In this document: piece after piece, positions 1 to 9,323 of the stretch
How the letters are laid out: the number at the start of each line of letters is the position of its first letter
Numbering within the stretch: position 1 is the stretch's first letter
Source of the DNA: an uncultured Bermanella sp.
GTDB lineage: Bacteria > Pseudomonadota > Gammaproteobacteria > Pseudomonadales > Oceanobacteraceae
Direction of reading: 5' to 3'
Assembly: GCA_913058575.1 (NCBI GenBank)
Contig: CAJXRF010000010.1
Location: 30,933-94,932 of the forward strand
Length of the DNA: 64,000 nucleotides
Program-made: the position numbers and the translations under genes
Notes under the pieces: model-generated
Databases searched by the model: none
Told to the model about the DNA's origin: nothing
What the model saw: the letters and a program-made list of their open reading frames with translations, nothing else

Positions 1-441
1 TTGAGAAATAAGGCGAAGATGGCGAAGTTTATGCCGTTAAAAAGTACGGCCATAAGTGCCCAGCAGGCCCAAGAATTCTGTAATGCTGAATTACAAAATT
101 TACCCAGTGTAATTGACGTTTTGTTATTGGGCATGGGGGATGATGGGCATACGGCATCATTTTTTCCTTGTGCGAATGAGCAGTGCTTGACAAAAATATT
201 AGATAAGCAAAATTCGTTAAGGGCCATGGCCATCCAGCCAAACCAAGCGCCTTATGAGCGAATGTCGTTAACGGCTGCTTATTTATTAAAAAGCCAATGT
301 ACGTATTTATTACTGAAGGGTGATAAAAAACTGCACACCTATAATGAAGCTTTGAATAACGATGATGTGATGGCGATGCCAATACGCCTATTTATGAATA
401 ACACTAGCGGCAATATGGAGGTGTTTTATGCCGCTAATTAA
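1..441 (+). CDS. pgl: 6-phosphogluconolactonase, C-terminal part (cut by window edge)
   Basis: This is the 3' part of a gene whose start lies before the window; about 146 codons are visible of a family that is usually about 230 residues. The visible part carries the family motif GMGDDGHTASFFP (around residue 44 of the visible part) and the C-terminal LLLKGDKK segment. The enzyme hydrolyses 6-phosphogluconolactone to 6-phosphogluconate in the cytoplasm, feeding both the oxidative pentose phosphate and Entner-Doudoroff routes. Its last 14 bases overlap the start of glk, and glk in turn overlaps eda, so the three are almost certainly one operon. A zwf gene just upstream, outside the window, would be expected. 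Confidence 0.93.
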   Translation: MRNKAKMAKFMPLKSTAISAQQAQEFCNAELQNLPSVIDVLLLGMGDDGHTASFFPCANEQCLTKILDKQNSLRAMAIQPNQAPYERMSLTAAYLLKSQCTYLLLKGDKKLHTYNEALNNDDVMAMPIRLFMNNTSGNMEVFYAAN

Positions 442-1468
442 TACGGATAATAAACTAATGACCCCTACAAATTATTATTTAGTAGCCGATATTGGTGGGA
501 CTAATGCCCGCTTTGCAATATCGAATGCGCAAAATCACCAAATAGTTGTCCATGAAAATTTAAACTGTCAAGACTTCAATAATATAGATGCGGCGGTATG
601 CTATTTCTTGGCTAAGCATGTAAACGATTACCTTATAAAATATGCCTGCTTTGCGGTGGCTGCACCCGTCATGAATAATCGAGTGAAATTTACCAATAGT
701 CATTGGTATTTTGATATTGATAAATTGCAAAGAAAATTAGACTTAGAAAAATTATTGGTCATAAACGATTTCAAGGCACAGGCTTGTTCTATTCCTTTCT
801 TACAAGACTCGGATTCAATAGTGTTAATTAAGCCTAATAAAAAAGTACCCAATGACCTGCCCATTTCGATAATCGGTGCCGGTACGGGTTTAGGCGTAGC
901 CAGTTTGCATTACATTGATGGCAATTATCTCGCCATGACCAGTGAAGGTGGTCATGCAGGCTTTACACCTAGCAATGACATGGAAAATGAAGTGCTATCG
1001 TATTTAATGTCTCGTTTTGGTTATGTTACTCGTGAGCATATATTGTCAGGTCCAGGCATTGTTAATCTGTATCAAGCGGTGGCAAGCATTTCTAAAGTTG
1101 ATGCACCTCTGAATGAGCCTTATTTAATCACTCAAGCGGCCCTTGAAAAAAATGATCCTTTGGCTTTGACGGTTCTCACCATGTTTTGTCAAATTATGGG
1201 AACGGTATGCGCCGATATTATATTAACTCAAGGCAGTAATGGCGCTTTATATATTGCCGGAGGCATTGCCCCTAAAATTCAGAAAATTTTTGAACAAGGA
1301 GCCTTTAGTGAGCGCTTTTTACGAAAGGGAAGTGCTTACGAATTTTTGCGCTATACCCCTGTGTATTTAATTACTCAGTCATTAACGGGTTTAATCGGGG
1401 CATCTGCTGCATTGCAACAATACAATCACGGCTTACCTGTGAATGACTTAGTGGAGAATTTAATATGA
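428..1468 (+). CDS. glk: Glucokinase (ATP-dependent, Glk family)
   Basis: The protein phosphorylates cytoplasmic glucose to glucose-6-phosphate, the entry step for glucose released from maltodextrins. Visible motifs are DIGGTNAR (residues 21-28, ATP phosphate binding), the catalytic NDF (Asp about 114), AGTGLG (151-156) and SEGGH (172-176, sugar binding). The start at 428 is chosen because GGAGGTG sits at 417-423, at ideal spacing, overlapping the pgl end. A second ATG at 458 gives an N-terminus more like E. coli Glk but has a poor ribosome site. At 346 residues it is slightly longer than the roughly 320 of E. coli Glk. It ends in a 4-base ATGA overlap with eda, suggesting translational coupling. 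Confidence 0.95.
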   Translation: MPLINTDNKLMTPTNYYLVADIGGTNARFAISNAQNHQIVVHENLNCQDFNNIDAAVCYFLAKHVNDYLIKYACFAVAAPVMNNRVKFTNSHWYFDIDKLQRKLDLEKLLVINDFKAQACSIPFLQDSDSIVLIKPNKKVPNDLPISIIGAGTGLGVASLHYIDGNYLAMTSEGGHAGFTPSNDMENEVLSYLMSRFGYVTREHILSGPGIVNLYQAVASISKVDAPLNEPYLITQAALEKNDPLALTVLTMFCQIMGTVCADIILTQGSNGALYIAGGIAPKIQKIFEQGAFSERFLRKGSAYEFLRYTPVYLITQSLTGLIGASAALQQYNHGLPVNDLVENLI

Positions 1469-2100
1469 GTGCTGATGGTGTAGATGAGATTTTAATGGCG
1501 TCCCCAGTTATGCCAGTCATTGTCATTGATGATGTAACGGATGCGGTTCCACTGGCGAAAGCACTGGTGGCTGGAGGCATTAAAGTATTGGAAATTACCT
1601 TACGCAGTCCAGTGGCTCTTCAAGCCATTGCTGACATTATGATCAATGTGCCTGATGCCATTGTAGGCGCGGGAACCGTTACTACGGTTGAGCAACTGGA
1701 GCAGGTTGAGGCTTTAGGGGTTAAATTTGCATTGAGCCCAGGAATAACGAGCGCCTTACTGGTTGCGGCTAAACAAATGCGTTTGCAATACATTCCGGCT
1801 ATCGCGACACCTAGTGAGCTGATGCTAGGTTTAGAACATGGCTACAAACGATTTAAGTTATTTCCTGCTTCAGTGGTGGGAGGGCGTGAAATGTTAAAGG
1901 CTTTAAATGGGCCCTTTCCTGAAATAGGATTTTGCCCAACTGGCGGCTTAACAATAGATAATTTCGCAAATGTGTTAGCACTTGAAAATGTAAAATGTGT
2001 AGGGGGCTCATGGCTTGCACCAAAGGATATTGTGCAAAGAAAAGATTGGGCAGCCATCACTCAGCTTGCATTAAGTACCGTTCTTAAAAGCAATGGTTGA
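1465..2100 (+). CDS. eda: 2-keto-3-deoxy-6-phosphogluconate (KDPG) aldolase
   Basis: This is the second Entner-Doudoroff enzyme; it cleaves KDPG to pyruvate and glyceraldehyde-3-phosphate in the cytoplasm. The class I aldolase residues are in place: Glu43 in LEITLRS, Arg47, Thr71 in GAGTV, and the Schiff-base Lys131 in KLFPAS. The C-terminal PTGG phosphate-binding motif is also present. The length of 211 residues is normal. It overlaps glk by ATGA and is followed by a 73-base gap before the LacI-family gene. Its partner edd is nearby but in a separate unit beyond the regulator and an opposite-strand SDR gene. Confidence 0.96.
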   Translation: MSADGVDEILMASPVMPVIVIDDVTDAVPLAKALVAGGIKVLEITLRSPVALQAIADIMINVPDAIVGAGTVTTVEQLEQVEALGVKFALSPGITSALLVAAKQMRLQYIPAIATPSELMLGLEHGYKRFKLFPASVVGGREMLKALNGPFPEIGFCPTGGLTIDNFANVLALENVKCVGGSWLAPKDIVQRKDWAAITQLALSTVLKSNG

Positions 2101-2118
2101 ATTAATGCCAAATCTGTA

Positions 2119-2132
2119 TTGAATAGATTACA
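2119..2132 (+). promoter_or_regulatory. Degenerate MalR-type operator before the LacI gene
   Basis: TTGAATAGATTACA matches the locus operator TGTAATCGATTACA at 11 of 14 positions and lies 42 bases before the LacI-family start. It could give autoregulation. A match this loose could occur by chance, so the call is tentative. Confidence 0.35.
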
Positions 2133-2173
2133 ATCTAAACATTAAGTTCTGTGAACAACAGTGGAAGGGTTGT

Positions 2174-3166
2174 ATGGCAACAATGAAGGACATTGCTCGG
2201 GTAGCAGGCGTATCAACGGCGACAGTATCTAGAGCGCTTATGAGTCCTGAAGTGGTTAAAGGGCCTACCCGAATTAAGATACAAGCGGCCATCGATAAAT
2301 TAGGCTATAGCCCTAATTTTATGGCCCGTAATTTACGTACGCAAAAATCACAAGCCATTGTGGTGCTGGTTCCTGATATTAGTAACCCATTTTTTGCAAC
2401 GGTAATACGCGGTATTGAGCAAGTCGCTCATAGCACTGGCTACAGTGTGTTGTTGGGTGACACTCAAAATGACCTTAAGCGCGAAGCCAGTTATGCCAAC
2501 ATGGTGCAAACCAAGCAGGCAGATGGGATGATTTTACTGGGTGATAGGGTTCCTTCTGAAATAGATCCTCGCAATGACTTGCGTTCTATTCACGCTCCGC
2601 TTGTGATGACCTGTGCCTATACACCAGAAGAATCTATTTATAATGTTTATATCGATAATACTGCTGCTGCCAATAAAATTGTCAGCCACTTACTGTCGAA
2701 AGGGCATAAAAAAGTGGGTTGTATCGTGGGGTATGAAAATACCATCACGCAGCAGCGTTACAAAGGTTTTTGTCAGGCTCTTAAAGCGCATGGGCTTGAG
2801 GTAAATGAGTCATGGGTAGTAGAAGGGGAATTTTCATCTGAATCAGGCTTTACGGCTGTGCAAAAAATACTTCAACAAAAAAATCATCCCACCGCCATTT
2901 TCTCAATTAACGATGAAATGGCCATGGGCGCTTTACAAGCCATAAAAGCGCACGGTCTAAAAGTTCCAGAAGACATTGCCTTAGTTGGCTTTGATGACAT
3001 TCGCTTCTCGGAATACACGGATCCGCCGTTAACCACGGTTTCACAAAATGGCATTGAAATGGGATGTAACGCCATGCGAATGCTCATAGAATTAATGAAC
3101 GGAAAACAACCCAAGCGAGCGAAGCAAGAGCTGGATTATCAATTGGTCATTCGCCAGTCTGGTTAG
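2174..3166 (+). CDS. LacI-family transcriptional regulator, probable maltodextrin/Entner-Doudoroff regulator
   Basis: The protein has an N-terminal LacI helix-turn-helix (MKDIARVAGVSTATVSRAL, residues 4-22), the hinge region around residues 45-60, and a periplasmic-binding-protein-like effector domain from residue about 60 with the typical VLVPDISNPFF start. At 330 residues it is full length. It follows eda by 73 bases and faces the SDR gene tail to tail. Six near-identical 14-base palindromes with a central CG step, the hallmark of LacI-family operators, occur at promoters across the next 46 kb, and this is the only LacI-type gene in the window, so it is inferred to bind them. The effector (maltose, glucose, or a sugar phosphate such as KDPG) cannot be told from sequence. 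Confidence 0.9.
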   Translation: MATMKDIARVAGVSTATVSRALMSPEVVKGPTRIKIQAAIDKLGYSPNFMARNLRTQKSQAIVVLVPDISNPFFATVIRGIEQVAHSTGYSVLLGDTQNDLKREASYANMVQTKQADGMILLGDRVPSEIDPRNDLRSIHAPLVMTCAYTPEESIYNVYIDNTAAANKIVSHLLSKGHKKVGCIVGYENTITQQRYKGFCQALKAHGLEVNESWVVEGEFSSESGFTAVQKILQQKNHPTAIFSINDEMAMGALQAIKAHGLKVPEDIALVGFDDIRFSEYTDPPLTTVSQNGIEMGCNAMRMLIELMNGKQPKRAKQELDYQLVIRQSG

Positions 3167-3169
3167 GGT

Positions 3170-3892
3170 TTAGAAGTCTTGATCTAAGGCATGAATATTT
3201 ATTTCATCAATCAGCTGGTAGTGTGGCTGATTGAGCATCCACATGATGGTTTCACTGACTTCCCGAGCATTAAGTGCCCAATTTATTTCCTTACTTCCTT
3301 CTTTACCTTGATTAAAATGGGTATCCATAATACCTGGGTTTAGTTGCATAATTTTAATGCCTTGGTTTTTATATTCTCGTAGTAAACTTTGTGTAAAGCC
3401 TCGTACACCAAATTTGCTGGCCACATAAGGCGCCATGTTGGCCAAAGGTTTTTGGCTTACATCTGAACCGATATTAATAATTGAACCCCGTTTATTTTTG
3501 ATCATATTAGGTAAGAGCCAATGGCTTAATAACATCATGGCGGTTAAATTCAACTGACTAATATTGATAACTTCTTCAATGCTGTGCTCTAGGAAGGGTT
3601 TGTAAGAACCTATGCCTGCGTTATTTATTAATATGTCCACAGGCCCCAGCACTTGCTCACTTTGCTTTAAAAATCCTTTTATAGAGTCGGGCTGGGTTAA
3701 ATCACAGGGACTAAAAAAACACTTTTGTCCTAATGCATTAATTTTCCCAGCGGTTTGTGCCAGTTGATTATTATCACGGGCTAAAATTGCCACATCACAA
3801 CCTGCTTTTGCTAGGGCCAGAGCACAGTGTTTACCTAGGCCACGACTGGCGCCAGTGACTAAGGCAACTTGTCCTTTTAACATATTATTCAT
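3170..3892 (-). CDS. Short-chain dehydrogenase/reductase (SDR)
   Basis: A classical SDR of 240 residues: Rossmann motif TGASRGLG near residue 14, NNAG near residue 90, and the catalytic Ser with YVASK around residues 155-159. It would be a cytoplasmic NAD(P)-dependent oxidoreductase; the substrate is not predictable. It ends 3 bases from the stop of the convergent LacI gene and starts 70 bases from an operator palindrome that it shares with the divergent edd, so it may belong to the same regulon. An alternative start is Met4. A role in sugar metabolism is suggested only by position. Confidence 0.85.
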   Translation of the reverse strand: MNNMLKGQVALVTGASRGLGKHCALALAKAGCDVAILARDNNQLAQTAGKINALGQKCFFSPCDLTQPDSIKGFLKQSEQVLGPVDILINNAGIGSYKPFLEHSIEEVINISQLNLTAMMLLSHWLLPNMIKNKRGSIINIGSDVSQKPLANMAPYVASKFGVRGFTQSLLREYKNQGIKIMQLNPGIMDTHFNQGKEGSKEINWALNAREVSETIMWMLNQPHYQLIDEINIHALDQDF

Positions 3893-3961
3893 TCCTATTA
3901 TTACTGAATAGTGATTTTACTGCTGCTGAATCATGCCAATATAACGGATAAAATATTAAAA

Positions 3962-3975
3962 TGTAATCGTTTGCA
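3962..3975 (+). promoter_or_regulatory. MalR-type operator in the SDR/edd divergent promoter
   Basis: TGTAATCGTTTGCA is a 14-base near-palindrome with a central CG, between the divergent SDR and edd genes, 100 bases before the edd start. It matches TGTAATCGATTACA at 12 of 14 positions. It probably lets the LacI-family regulator act on edd and perhaps the SDR. Confidence 0.75.
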
Positions 3976-4074
3976 TTTTAGTTTGATGGGGCATAGTATT
4001 AGGTTAATAAGAACAATATAAATACGTCTTTTATAAAAATTTTATACAAAGTGTATTCAGTAGGGTGTGAAAAT

Positions 4075-5883
4075 ATGAATAACATTGTGTTACAGGTTAC
4101 TCAGGCCATCATCGAGCGCAGTAAAATAAGCCGTGATGATTACTTATCGCAAATACAATCCATGAAAGATTTTGGTGTGGCGCGTAAATCACTAAGTTGT
4201 GGTAATTTGGCCCATGGCTTTGCGGCCAATACAGAGCAAGAAAAACAGCTGTTAAGTCAGTATGAAAAACCCAACATAGGCATTATTTCTTCTTATAACG
4301 ATATGTTATCGGCTCATCACCCTTATCAAGATTACCCTGCACAAATTAAAGCGGTGGCCATGAAAAAAGGCATTACTGCGCAATTTGCAGGGGGAGTACC
4401 TGCTATGTGTGATGGGGTAACTCAGGGTCAGCCTGGCATGGAATTAAGTTTATTTAGTCGTGACAGTATTGCCATGAGCAGCGCCATTGCACTTTCTCAT
4501 AATATGTTTGATGCGGTGGTCTGTTTAGGTATATGCGACAAAATTGTACCGGGTATGTTAATTGGCGCATTACGGTTTGGTCATTTGCCTACAGTGTTTA
4601 TTCCTGCAGGTCCCATGACGTCTGGCATGAGTAACGGTGAAAAATCGCGAATTCGTAAAGCATTTCAATTGGGCGAAGTAGATCGTGTTGAACTGTTAAG
4701 AGCCGAATCTGAATCCTATCACTCTGCCGGTACTTGTACTTTTTACGGCACGGCGAACTCCAATCAAATGTTAATGGAAATGATGGGGCTGCAATTACCG
4801 AGTTCTTCTTTTGTGAATCCTGGTACGCCTTTACGAGATGCATTAACACAAGAAGCGATCAATATTTTGTGTGATGCTTTAAATGGTATCGAGTCCATGG
4901 GCGTGGGCGAAATGATCAATGAAAAATCCATTGTGAATGCCATGATTGGTTTGATGGCCACTGGTGGCTCCACTAACCATACCCTTCATTTGGTGGCCAT
5001 TGCGCGCGCCGCAGGCATTATCATTAATTGGGATGACTTCTCTCAACTTTCTAAGGCCATTCCTTTATTGGCGAGAATATATCCAAACGGTCAGGCCGAT
5101 GTAAATCACTTTCATGCGGCAGGTGGAATGAATTTAATTATATGGCGTTTATTACATGAAGGCTTACTGCATGAAGAGGTAAACACCATAGTGGGCCCTG
5201 GCATGCACCGTTATTGTAAAGAAGCTTATTTAAAAAATGGTCTGTTAGATTGGCGCGATGGCATGCAGTTTAGCTTAGATGAAAATATTATTTCAGCACA
5301 GGGCAGTGTATTTTGTGAAGAAGGGGGCATTCGAGTATTAAAAGGCAATTTAGGAAACTGTGTGATAAAAACATCAGCGGTGGATGTTTCTCGTCAAGTA
5401 ATTGTGGCACCGGCAAAAATTTTTGAAGAACAATCGCAATTACAAGATGCCTTTGATGCCGGTGAGTTAATTGAAAATTTTATCGCGGTTGTGCGCTACC
5501 AAGGACCGAAGGCCAACGGCATGCCAGAGTTGCATAAATTAACTCCTATTTTATCTGTATTACAAGATAAGGGCTTACAGGTGGCGTTGGTTACTGATGG
5601 GCGTATGTCGGGTGCATCTGGCAGTGTACCGGCTGCGATACATTTAACCCCTGAAGCTTTGGATGGAGGTTTGATTGCTAAAATTCAGCAGGGTGATATT
5701 TTGAGTTTGGACTGTCATAAAGGGGAGTTGAACCTATTGGTTCCAGATTCTGAATTGGCAATAAGGGAGGTGACTGTGCCCAACTTGGCAGCTCATCATG
5801 TGGGCATGGGGCGTGAATTATTTAGCATCATGCGCGAAAAAGTAGGCTCTGCTGAAGTTGGGGCTTCTGTATTTAGTTTTTAA
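4075..5883 (+). CDS. edd: Phosphogluconate dehydratase (Entner-Doudoroff)
   Basis: The enzyme dehydrates 6-phosphogluconate to KDPG using an iron-sulfur cluster. The IlvD/Edd family signatures are all visible: [51 protein letters not shown] and [12 protein letters not shown]. The product is 602 residues, the usual length. The start at 4075 is preferred over an upstream GTG at 4051 because [10 protein letters not shown] aligns with the known Edd N-terminus. It is followed by a 56-base gap and then the GH15-like gene on the same strand, with no terminator seen between them, so the two are probably cotranscribed. An operator lies at 3962-3975. Confidence 0.96.
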   Translation: MNNIVLQVTQAIIERSKISRDDYLSQIQSMKDFGVARKSLSCGNLAHGFAANTEQEKQLLSQYEKPNIGIISSYNDMLSAHHPYQDYPAQIKAVAMKKGITAQFAGGVPAMCDGVTQGQPGMELSLFSRDSIAMSSAIALSHNMFDAVVCLGICDKIVPGMLIGALRFGHLPTVFIPAGPMTSGMSNGEKSRIRKAFQLGEVDRVELLRAESESYHSAGTCTFYGTANSNQMLMEMMGLQLPSSSFVNPGTPLRDALTQEAINILCDALNGIESMGVGEMINEKSIVNAMIGLMATGGSTNHTLHLVAIARAAGIIINWDDFSQLSKAIPLLARIYPNGQADVNHFHAAGGMNLIIWRLLHEGLLHEEVNTIVGPGMHRYCKEAYLKNGLLDWRDGMQFSLDENIISAQGSVFCEEGGIRVLKGNLGNCVIKTSAVDVSRQVIVAPAKIFEEQSQLQDAFDAGELIENFIAVVRYQGPKANGMPELHKLTPILSVLQDKGLQVALVTDGRMSGASGSVPAAIHLTPEALDGGLIAKIQQGDILSLDCHKGELNLLVPDSELAIREVTVPNLAAHHVGMGRELFSIMREKVGSAEVGASVFSF

Positions 5884-5939
5884 ATGTATCTTTTTCAGTT
5901 CTGTTGGTAAACGGAGCAACCTAAAAAATTGGAATGAAT

Positions 5940-8900
5940 ATGTCAGAAAATAATAAAAAACATGAATTGTCAGAAACACTGGACAAATTTTATAAAAATA
6001 TTTCCGCCACTATATTAGATAAACAAGATCCCATAACAGGATTATTTCCAGCCAGTACCGCCATTAATGAGCATGGTAATTATCAGGATGCTTGGGTAAG
6101 GGATAATGTTTATTCTATCCAGGCAGTTTGGGGTCTGGCCTTAGCCTATGAAAGCGCTAATATTGATAGCCAGCGTACCTACTTGCTAAATCATTCCGTT
6201 ATCCGATTGATGCGCGGGCTTTTGATTTCCATGATGCGTCAATCGGAAAAAGTTGAATCCTTTAAGCATAATCAAGATCCGCTGTTTGCATTGCATGCTA
6301 AATACGATACTCCCACAGGTGCCACAGTGGTGGATGATGACAAATGGGGGCATTTACAATTTGACGCCACGGCAATTTACTTAATTATGCTGGTGCGCAT
6401 GATCAGTGCAGGTTTGGATATTATTTTGTCGGTAGATGAAGTGAACTTTATCCAGAACCTTATTCACTATATAGGGCCTGCATATCGTACTGGTGACTAT
6501 GGCATTTGGGAGCGAGGCAATAAAATAAACAATGGTCGCCGTGAAGTAAACGCCAGTTCAGTCGGCATGGTCAAGTCGGCTCTTGAGTTATTAAATGGTT
6601 TTAACTTGTTTGGTAAAGAGGGGGCTGAATTAGGCGTAGTGCATGTAATTGAGGATGAAATAGCCCGAGCTCGTACTACTTTGCAAAATTTACTGCCGCG
6701 CGAATCGGCGTCTAAGGAAGTCGATGCCGCATTATTAAGTGTCATTGGCTATCCTGCCTTTTCTGTGGAGGAACCCGAAATTATCGAACTCACCAATCAA
6801 AAGGTGTTGGATAAATTATCAGGGGAATACGGTTGCAAGCGATTCTTATTAGATGGCCACCAATCCGTACTAGAAGATCACTCACGTTTTTACTACGAAG
6901 ATGATGAACTTAAAAACTTTAAAGATATTGAGTCTGAATGGCCATTGTTTTACACCTATTTGTATCTTAATAGTCTATTTAGTGAAAACCTTTCGTTGGC
7001 TCAAGGTTATTATGAGAAATTAGAATCGTTAGCCGTTGAACAAGATGGTCAAATGCTATTACCAGAGCTGTATTATGTGCCTTCTGAAAACGTAGAAGCG
7101 GAGAAAAAAAATCCACACAGCCAAAAACGCCTAGCCAATAATAATTTGCCATTAGTATGGGCTCAATCATTATTCTATTTGGCTCGTCTACTTCATGAAA
7201 AACTGATCGTGCCTCAACAGTTAGATCCGCAAAATTTGTCTAAGCGGGTAAACTCAAAGCAGGCTCGTTCAGTTCATATCTGTTTAATTGCCAGTGACAA
7301 ATCGGTACAAAATATATTAGGAGAGCAGGGCATTACCAGCAGCCTTGAAACCGACTTAACGGACATTTCCTTGTGTGGTACGCAGCAACTTCTAAATGTT
7401 TATTCAGTGTTAGGCAGCAACAAACGATTAGGTTTAAGTGGCCGCCCCATGCGTGTATTACGCAGCATGGTCACTTCAAGGCTGTATGAAATTAATGCTA
7501 AAAAATATTTGTTTTTACCAAAATTTCAATACCAAAAATCTCGTTTTTACATGTCTTTGGATAACCGCTTATTTACTCAACGTATTTTATCTGAAGCCAA
7601 TTACTTAAGTCGTCACTGGCAAAGTGAACAAGACCCTGTGATGACCATGTATGTAGATCAGTCTATGTTAAGTGCGCATACTAAAGAAAGTGTATTAGCG
7701 TTATTTAGAGATTTGGCACATGGGCAGGACCATATTCGTTTGGGCAATTTAATGGAGTTATTGCCTCAAGTTCATGTTGAAGTCATTAACGGTTTAGAAC
7801 CCGTGAGTTTGACTCAGTATCACCCTGACTATGATGCCTTTGAGGGTGGGCTACTAAAATTTAATATAGCAGAAACAGAAAGTATAGATGAAACCGAAAT
7901 AACCTTATGGGCTCAGGATATTCCGTTGGCTAGGATGATGGTAAAACTTTCAAAAAGTGAAAACCTATTTGAACAGGTATTGTTACTTTCATTATTAACC
8001 AGGCGTTTTTCCTTGCAGCAAGATATTGTGATAAATGGGCAAGGTGTTTGCTTAAAGGAATTAATAAAAGAAGCGTACGCTAAAAGCTGTCAGTTGCGTT
8101 TATGGCCGTTGGTGCGCCAATGCGCCGGTTTATTGGATGTCTATCATCAAGAACTAAGCAGTGCGCTAAGTGAAATTTTAGCCCGTCAAAAACATCTGGT
8201 CTTGGGTCGTGGTTATAGTGGTTATAAAGTCATCACAGACTCAATGGAAAGCGAGCAGCTGTATCAAGAAATCGCATCTTGTTGCGGGCAAGACCCCAAA
8301 GAAAAAGTATTGATTCAAGAAATTTTAATACATATTGCCACCATTATGAGAAGTGACCCTTCTTTATTCAAAGACGTGGCTGCCCTTCGTACCACTGACT
8401 TATTATTAATACTCACCAGTCACCTCAGAGATGAACAGCACGATACTCAAGATCTTACGTTTGATGAATTAAGCTTTCTTGCTCCCAGTGACATCGCGCT
8501 AAAATTAAAGAGTATGCTTAAAAATTACGATCAAAGTGTGCACCATATAGTCGAAGTTGAAAGTATTCACCTGTCAGGCGTGAGCCAAGATAATACCATT
8601 AACTTCATTGAAACAGGCTTACCAGAAGGATTTGTAGACTGGCAGCAGTGGCGCAGTCAGTTGGGCACTTTAACCCACATGCCAAAGACATTTTACTTAG
8701 ATATTTGGACTTTATTGCAACGCAGTAAAGGGGTTGTCATAGGTGATAAATTTGAACGCCGAAATCGTATTGACTCCCAATGGGTCACAGGTCAAATGAC
8801 GGCGGGAGAGAAAACTTTTGAATTATACCTTGAGGGTTTAATCAGTGAAATTAAGGTGCCTGAGTATCGCCATTTATGCATTGAGGCATTATTAGCGTTG

Positions 8901-9122
8901 GCGGCCTATTTTAAGCAAAACCCCCAGGTTCAAGTAGATGATTATTTAGTGATCGATGTGTTGCTAAGCCACTGCGTGAAGGGTCATTGGTTGGCCGAGC
9001 ATCCAGCTCATGCTTCTGTATATCATCGCCACAGTATTGATGCACAAAATGCTATCTTTCATGCACCACCACACATAGTGGCGCAAAAGGTGGTACAGGC
9101 ATTTCTAAATCTGGTTGTATGA
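5940..9122 (+). CDS. GH15-like protein resembling phosphorylase kinase alpha/beta subunits
   Basis: A 1060-residue cytoplasmic protein (no signal peptide). Its first ~450 residues form a GH15 glucoamylase-type alpha/alpha-barrel. IWERG with Glu191 occupies the place of the GH15 general acid, followed by REVNASSVGM. Further on, SKEVDAALLSVIGYPAF, YGCKRFLLDG, LPELYYVP, LSGRPMRVL and DNRLF match what I remember of human PHKA/PHKB order and wording closely, and the similarity continues past the catalytic-like domain. This is established family knowledge recalled from memory, not a search. In animals these subunits regulate glycogen phosphorylase kinase; bacterial relatives have no assigned function. 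Here it sits between edd and the mal operon, so it may hydrolyse or sense maltodextrins. Met at 5940 is chosen over 5934 because GGA lies 6 bases before it. Confidence 0.85.
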   Translation: MSENNKKHELSETLDKFYKNISATILDKQDPITGLFPASTAINEHGNYQDAWVRDNVYSIQAVWGLALAYESANIDSQRTYLLNHSVIRLMRGLLISMMRQSEKVESFKHNQDPLFALHAKYDTPTGATVVDDDKWGHLQFDATAIYLIMLVRMISAGLDIILSVDEVNFIQNLIHYIGPAYRTGDYGIWERGNKINNGRREVNASSVGMVKSALELLNGFNLFGKEGAELGVVHVIEDEIARARTTLQNLLPRESASKEVDAALLSVIGYPAFSVEEPEIIELTNQKVLDKLSGEYGCKRFLLDGHQSVLEDHSRFYYEDDELKNFKDIESEWPLFYTYLYLNSLFSENLSLAQGYYEKLESLAVEQDGQMLLPELYYVPSENVEAEKKNPHSQKRLANNNLPLVWAQSLFYLARLLHEKLIVPQQLDPQNLSKRVNSKQARSVHICLIASDKSVQNILGEQGITSSLETDLTDISLCGTQQLLNVYSVLGSNKRLGLSGRPMRVLRSMVTSRLYEINAKKYLFLPKFQYQKSRFYMSLDNRLFTQRILSEANYLSRHWQSEQDPVMTMYVDQSMLSAHTKESVLALFRDLAHGQDHIRLGNLMELLPQVHVEVINGLEPVSLTQYHPDYDAFEGGLLKFNIAETESIDETEITLWAQDIPLARMMVKLSKSENLFEQVLLLSLLTRRFSLQQDIVINGQGVCLKELIKEAYAKSCQLRLWPLVRQCAGLLDVYHQELSSALSEILARQKHLVLGRGYSGYKVITDSMESEQLYQEIASCCGQDPKEKVLIQEILIHIATIMRSDPSLFKDVAALRTTDLLLILTSHLRDEQHDTQDLTFDELSFLAPSDIALKLKSMLKNYDQSVHHIVEVESIHLSGVSQDNTINFIETGLPEGFVDWQQWRSQLGTLTHMPKTFYLDIWTLLQRSKGVVIGDKFERRNRIDSQWVTGQMTAGEKTFELYLEGLISEIKVPEYRHLCIEALLALAAYFKQNPQVQVDDYLVIDVLLSHCVKGHWLAEHPAHASVYHRHSIDAQNAIFHAPPHIVAQKVVQAFLNLVV

Positions 9123-9125
9123 GCC

Positions 9126-9163
9126 AATTAAGGCATAAAATACAATATTTTTATGCCTTAATT
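9126..9163 (+). terminator. Hairpin after the GH15-like gene
   Basis: A perfect 15-base inverted repeat (arms 9126-9140 and 9149-9163, AATTAAGGCATAAAA and its complement) lies just after the stop codon. The arms are AT-rich and no long T-run follows, so it may terminate or protect the 3' end. It separates the edd unit from the operator-led mal operon. Confidence 0.6.
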
Positions 9164-9223
9164 GATTAAAAATTGAGACTTAACACTCGCAATTTAAATG
9201 CTTAGCACGTATATTTATTTTAA

Positions 9224-9237
9224 TGTAATCGATTGCA
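9224..9237 (+). promoter_or_regulatory. MalR-type operator before the lipoprotein amylase-mal operon
   Basis: TGTAATCGATTGCA, 13 of 14 matches to the perfect palindrome TGTAATCGATTACA, lies 87 bases before the start of the lipoprotein amylase gene that heads the mal operon. Confidence 0.82.
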
Positions 9238-9323
9238 TAAAGTTGAATGGCGTAAACTAGCAAGCAATATCAATTACGAGCTTTAAACAGTTTTAATATA
9301 AAAATAAAAATGGACAAGATCAT

